Shown here piece after piece: positions 63,047 through 64,000 of a stretch of 64,000 nt of DNA (its first letter is position 1; each line of letters begins with the position of its first letter). The notes beneath the pieces are model-generated. The model saw only the letters and a list, made by a program, of their open reading frames with translations. It did no database searches and was not told the DNA's origin. The DNA is from Ramlibacter alkalitolerans (lineage in GTDB: Bacteria; Pseudomonadota; Gammaproteobacteria; Burkholderiales; Burkholderiaceae_C), in NCBI RefSeq assembly GCF_016722765.1, contig NZ_JAEQND010000005.1, positions 336,470 to 400,469 of the forward strand. Reading direction: 5' to 3'. Position numbers and translations under genes: made by a program.

Positions 63047-63822
63047 GCGGCGCGCTCGCCGACCGCTTCGTGCAGCGGCGCCCCGCGCCCGTGGCGCAGG
63101 AGGAATGGCAGCTGCGGTGCGAACTCGCGGCGGCGTACCGCCTGTTCGCGCACCTGGGCTGGCACGAGCTGATCTACAACCACCTGACGGTGCGCGTGCC
63201 CGGCACCGAGCATTTCCTCATCAACCCCTTCGGACTGATGTACCGCGAGGTCAGCGCCAGCAAGCTGGTGAAGATCGACCTCGAAGGCCGCAAGGTGGAG
63301 CCCAGTCCCTGGGCGGTGAATCCGGCGGGCTTCATCGTCCACAGTGCGGTGCATGCCGCGCGGCCGGACGTGCAGTGCGTGATGCACTCGCACACCACGG
63401 CGGGCCAGGTGGTGGCCTGCCAGCAGGGCGGCCTGCTGCCCCTGAGCTTCAACGCGATGTTCTATGGCGGCCGCATCGCCTACCACGACTTCGAAGGCAT
63501 CACGCTGGAACGCGAGGAGTGCCAGCGCCTGGCCACCGACCTGGGCGACCGCAACGTGATGATCCTGCGCAACCACGGGCTGCTGGTGTGCGGTGCCACG
63601 ATCGCCGATGCCTTCGCCGAGCACTACATGCTGCAGCGGGCGTGCGAGGTGCAGGTGGCGGCTCAGGCGACGGGCGCGCCGCTGGTGCAGCCGCGCGACG
63701 AGATCGCGCAACGGGCCTCGGCGCAGTACGACCGCACGGCGCGCAAGGGGGACCAGAACACGCTGCTGTGGGATGCGATGCTGCGCTGGGCGTGGGAGAT
63801 GGATCCGGCGTTTGCGGATTGA
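63043..63822 (+). CDS. Class II aldolase/adducin family protein (probable decarboxylase or aldolase)
   Basis: A 259-residue protein. Metal-binding motif HSHTTAGQVVA, NHLTVRVPGTEHFL and LRNHGLLVCGATIADAF define the class II aldolase family. Start 63043 overlaps the oxygenase stop (ATGA), so the two are coupled and probably act in one catabolic route. A paralogue is at 40225-40980, which shares much of the sequence. Substrate unknown; aromatic or keto acid suggested by the partner. Confidence 0.85.
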   Translation: MSGALADRFVQRRPAPVAQEEWQLRCELAAAYRLFAHLGWHELIYNHLTVRVPGTEHFLINPFGLMYREVSASKLVKIDLEGRKVEPSPWAVNPAGFIVHSAVHAARPDVQCVMHSHTTAGQVVACQQGGLLPLSFNAMFYGGRIAYHDFEGITLEREECQRLATDLGDRNVMILRNHGLLVCGATIADAFAEHYMLQRACEVQVAAQATGAPLVQPRDEIAQRASAQYDRTARKGDQNTLLWDAMLRWAWEMDPAFAD

Positions 63823-63831
63823 GCCCTCCCC

Positions 63832-63883
63832 CTCCGTCATCCCCGCGGAGGCGGTCATCCCTCCGTCATCCCCGCGGAGGCGG
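63832..63883. repeat. Tandem duplication of a repeat B arm
   Basis: CTCCGTCATCCCCGCGGAGG occurs twice, 29 bases apart, at 63832 and 63861. It lies just before the right-hand element. Confidence 0.8.
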
Positions 63884-63906
63884 GGGGCGGTCTCAACCGG
63901 TCAATG

Positions 63907-63923
63907 CAACATGATTCATGTTG
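63907..63923. repeat. Perfect inverted repeat in front of possible transposase
   Basis: CAACATGATTCATGTTG, a 17-base palindrome 12 bases before the last ATG. It could be an operator or the edge of a mobile element. Confidence 0.45.
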
Positions 63924-63935
63924 TGAAAGGCCGGA

Positions 63936-64000
63936 ATGACATCGAGAAAAGATCGAGGGCTGGAGCCCGAGCAGAACGCCGAGATGTGGCGTCGCTGGAA
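63936..64000 (+). CDS. Start of a gene, possibly IS30-like transposase (runs off window)
   Basis: Only 21 residues are seen: MTSRKDRGLEPEQNAEMWRR. The pattern LEPEQNAEMWRRW resembles the N terminus of IS30 family transposases in Comamonadaceae, in which a helix-turn-helix follows. The frame is open to the end of the window. Assignment is tentative because no catalytic domain is visible. Confidence 0.35.
   Translation, partial: MTSRKDRGLEPEQNAEMWRRW

Overview
The window is a chromosomal segment of a high-GC betaproteobacterium, most likely Burkholderiales and probably Comamonadaceae (Ramlibacter/Variovorax-like). This rests on the very GC-rich third codon positions, the family-level resemblance of nearly every protein, and the order mnmG - rsmG - lysE-like - parA - alpha/beta hydrolase - parB, which I know from that family. 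No tRNA, rRNA, CRISPR array or prophage is visible. Genes are dense and short intergenic repeats are frequent.

Layout. 1-8.5 kb: tail of a DUF2075 ATPase gene, a hemerythrin protein, a DUF1428 protein, a MASE1-type hybrid histidine kinase, then a polyamine-catabolism pair (gamma-glutamylpolyamine synthetase-like and class III aminotransferase), a small unknown protein and a MEDS-domain sensor. 8.5-21 kb: a paralogue of the small unknown protein, a J-domain-like protein, a Tim44-like protein, an NhaR-type regulator with an MFS exporter, a KaiC-like ATPase translationally coupled to a hybrid kinase, then a run of very small genes interrupted by nnrU, a VOC protein and an SDR. A non-coding stretch at 18.04-18.49 kb carries DnaA-box-like sequences and an AT-rich patch. 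21-26 kb: SRPBCC protein, minCDE, then UdgX with its DUF4130 partner. 26-32 kb: an EEP - clsB - ybhN-like phospholipid operon and several small exported proteins. 32-41 kb: divergent CueR-controlled copper genes (copZ-cueR and copA), hemerythrin, old yellow enzyme, GST, AsmA-like, transglutaminase-like and class II aldolase-like proteins. 41-47 kb: mnmG, rsmG, LysE-type exporter, parA, hydrolase and parB, with three palindromic parS sites lying inside the mnmG and rsmG coding sequences. 47-64 kb: a two-domain cytochrome c, MmgE/PrpD with a GntR regulator, a D-lactate-dehydrogenase-like flavoprotein, an EF-hand protein, cobalamin adenosyltransferase, thioesterase, NCS2 permease, a TetR-hydrolase pair with matching palindromic operators, a cyclase, acetoacetyl-CoA synthetase, a LysR regulator divergent from a Rieske oxygenase and class II aldolase pair, and the start of a possible transposase at the right edge.

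Three families of short intergenic repeats run through the window: A, a CCCTCACCCCGG...GGGAGAGGG palindrome; B, a GTCATTCCCGCG...-type paired element; and C, a TGTAGGCTGGCGGTGA element. They sit mostly between convergent genes. One A copy lies in frame inside minC and one B copy in frame inside a small unknown gene. The most rewarding leads are the intragenic parS cluster, the DnaA-box/AT-rich region, the in-frame repeats, the TetR and CueR operator pairs, and a shared VDTxxLGAGP motif in two neighbouring exported proteins. I did not find a convincing wholly new multi-gene system.
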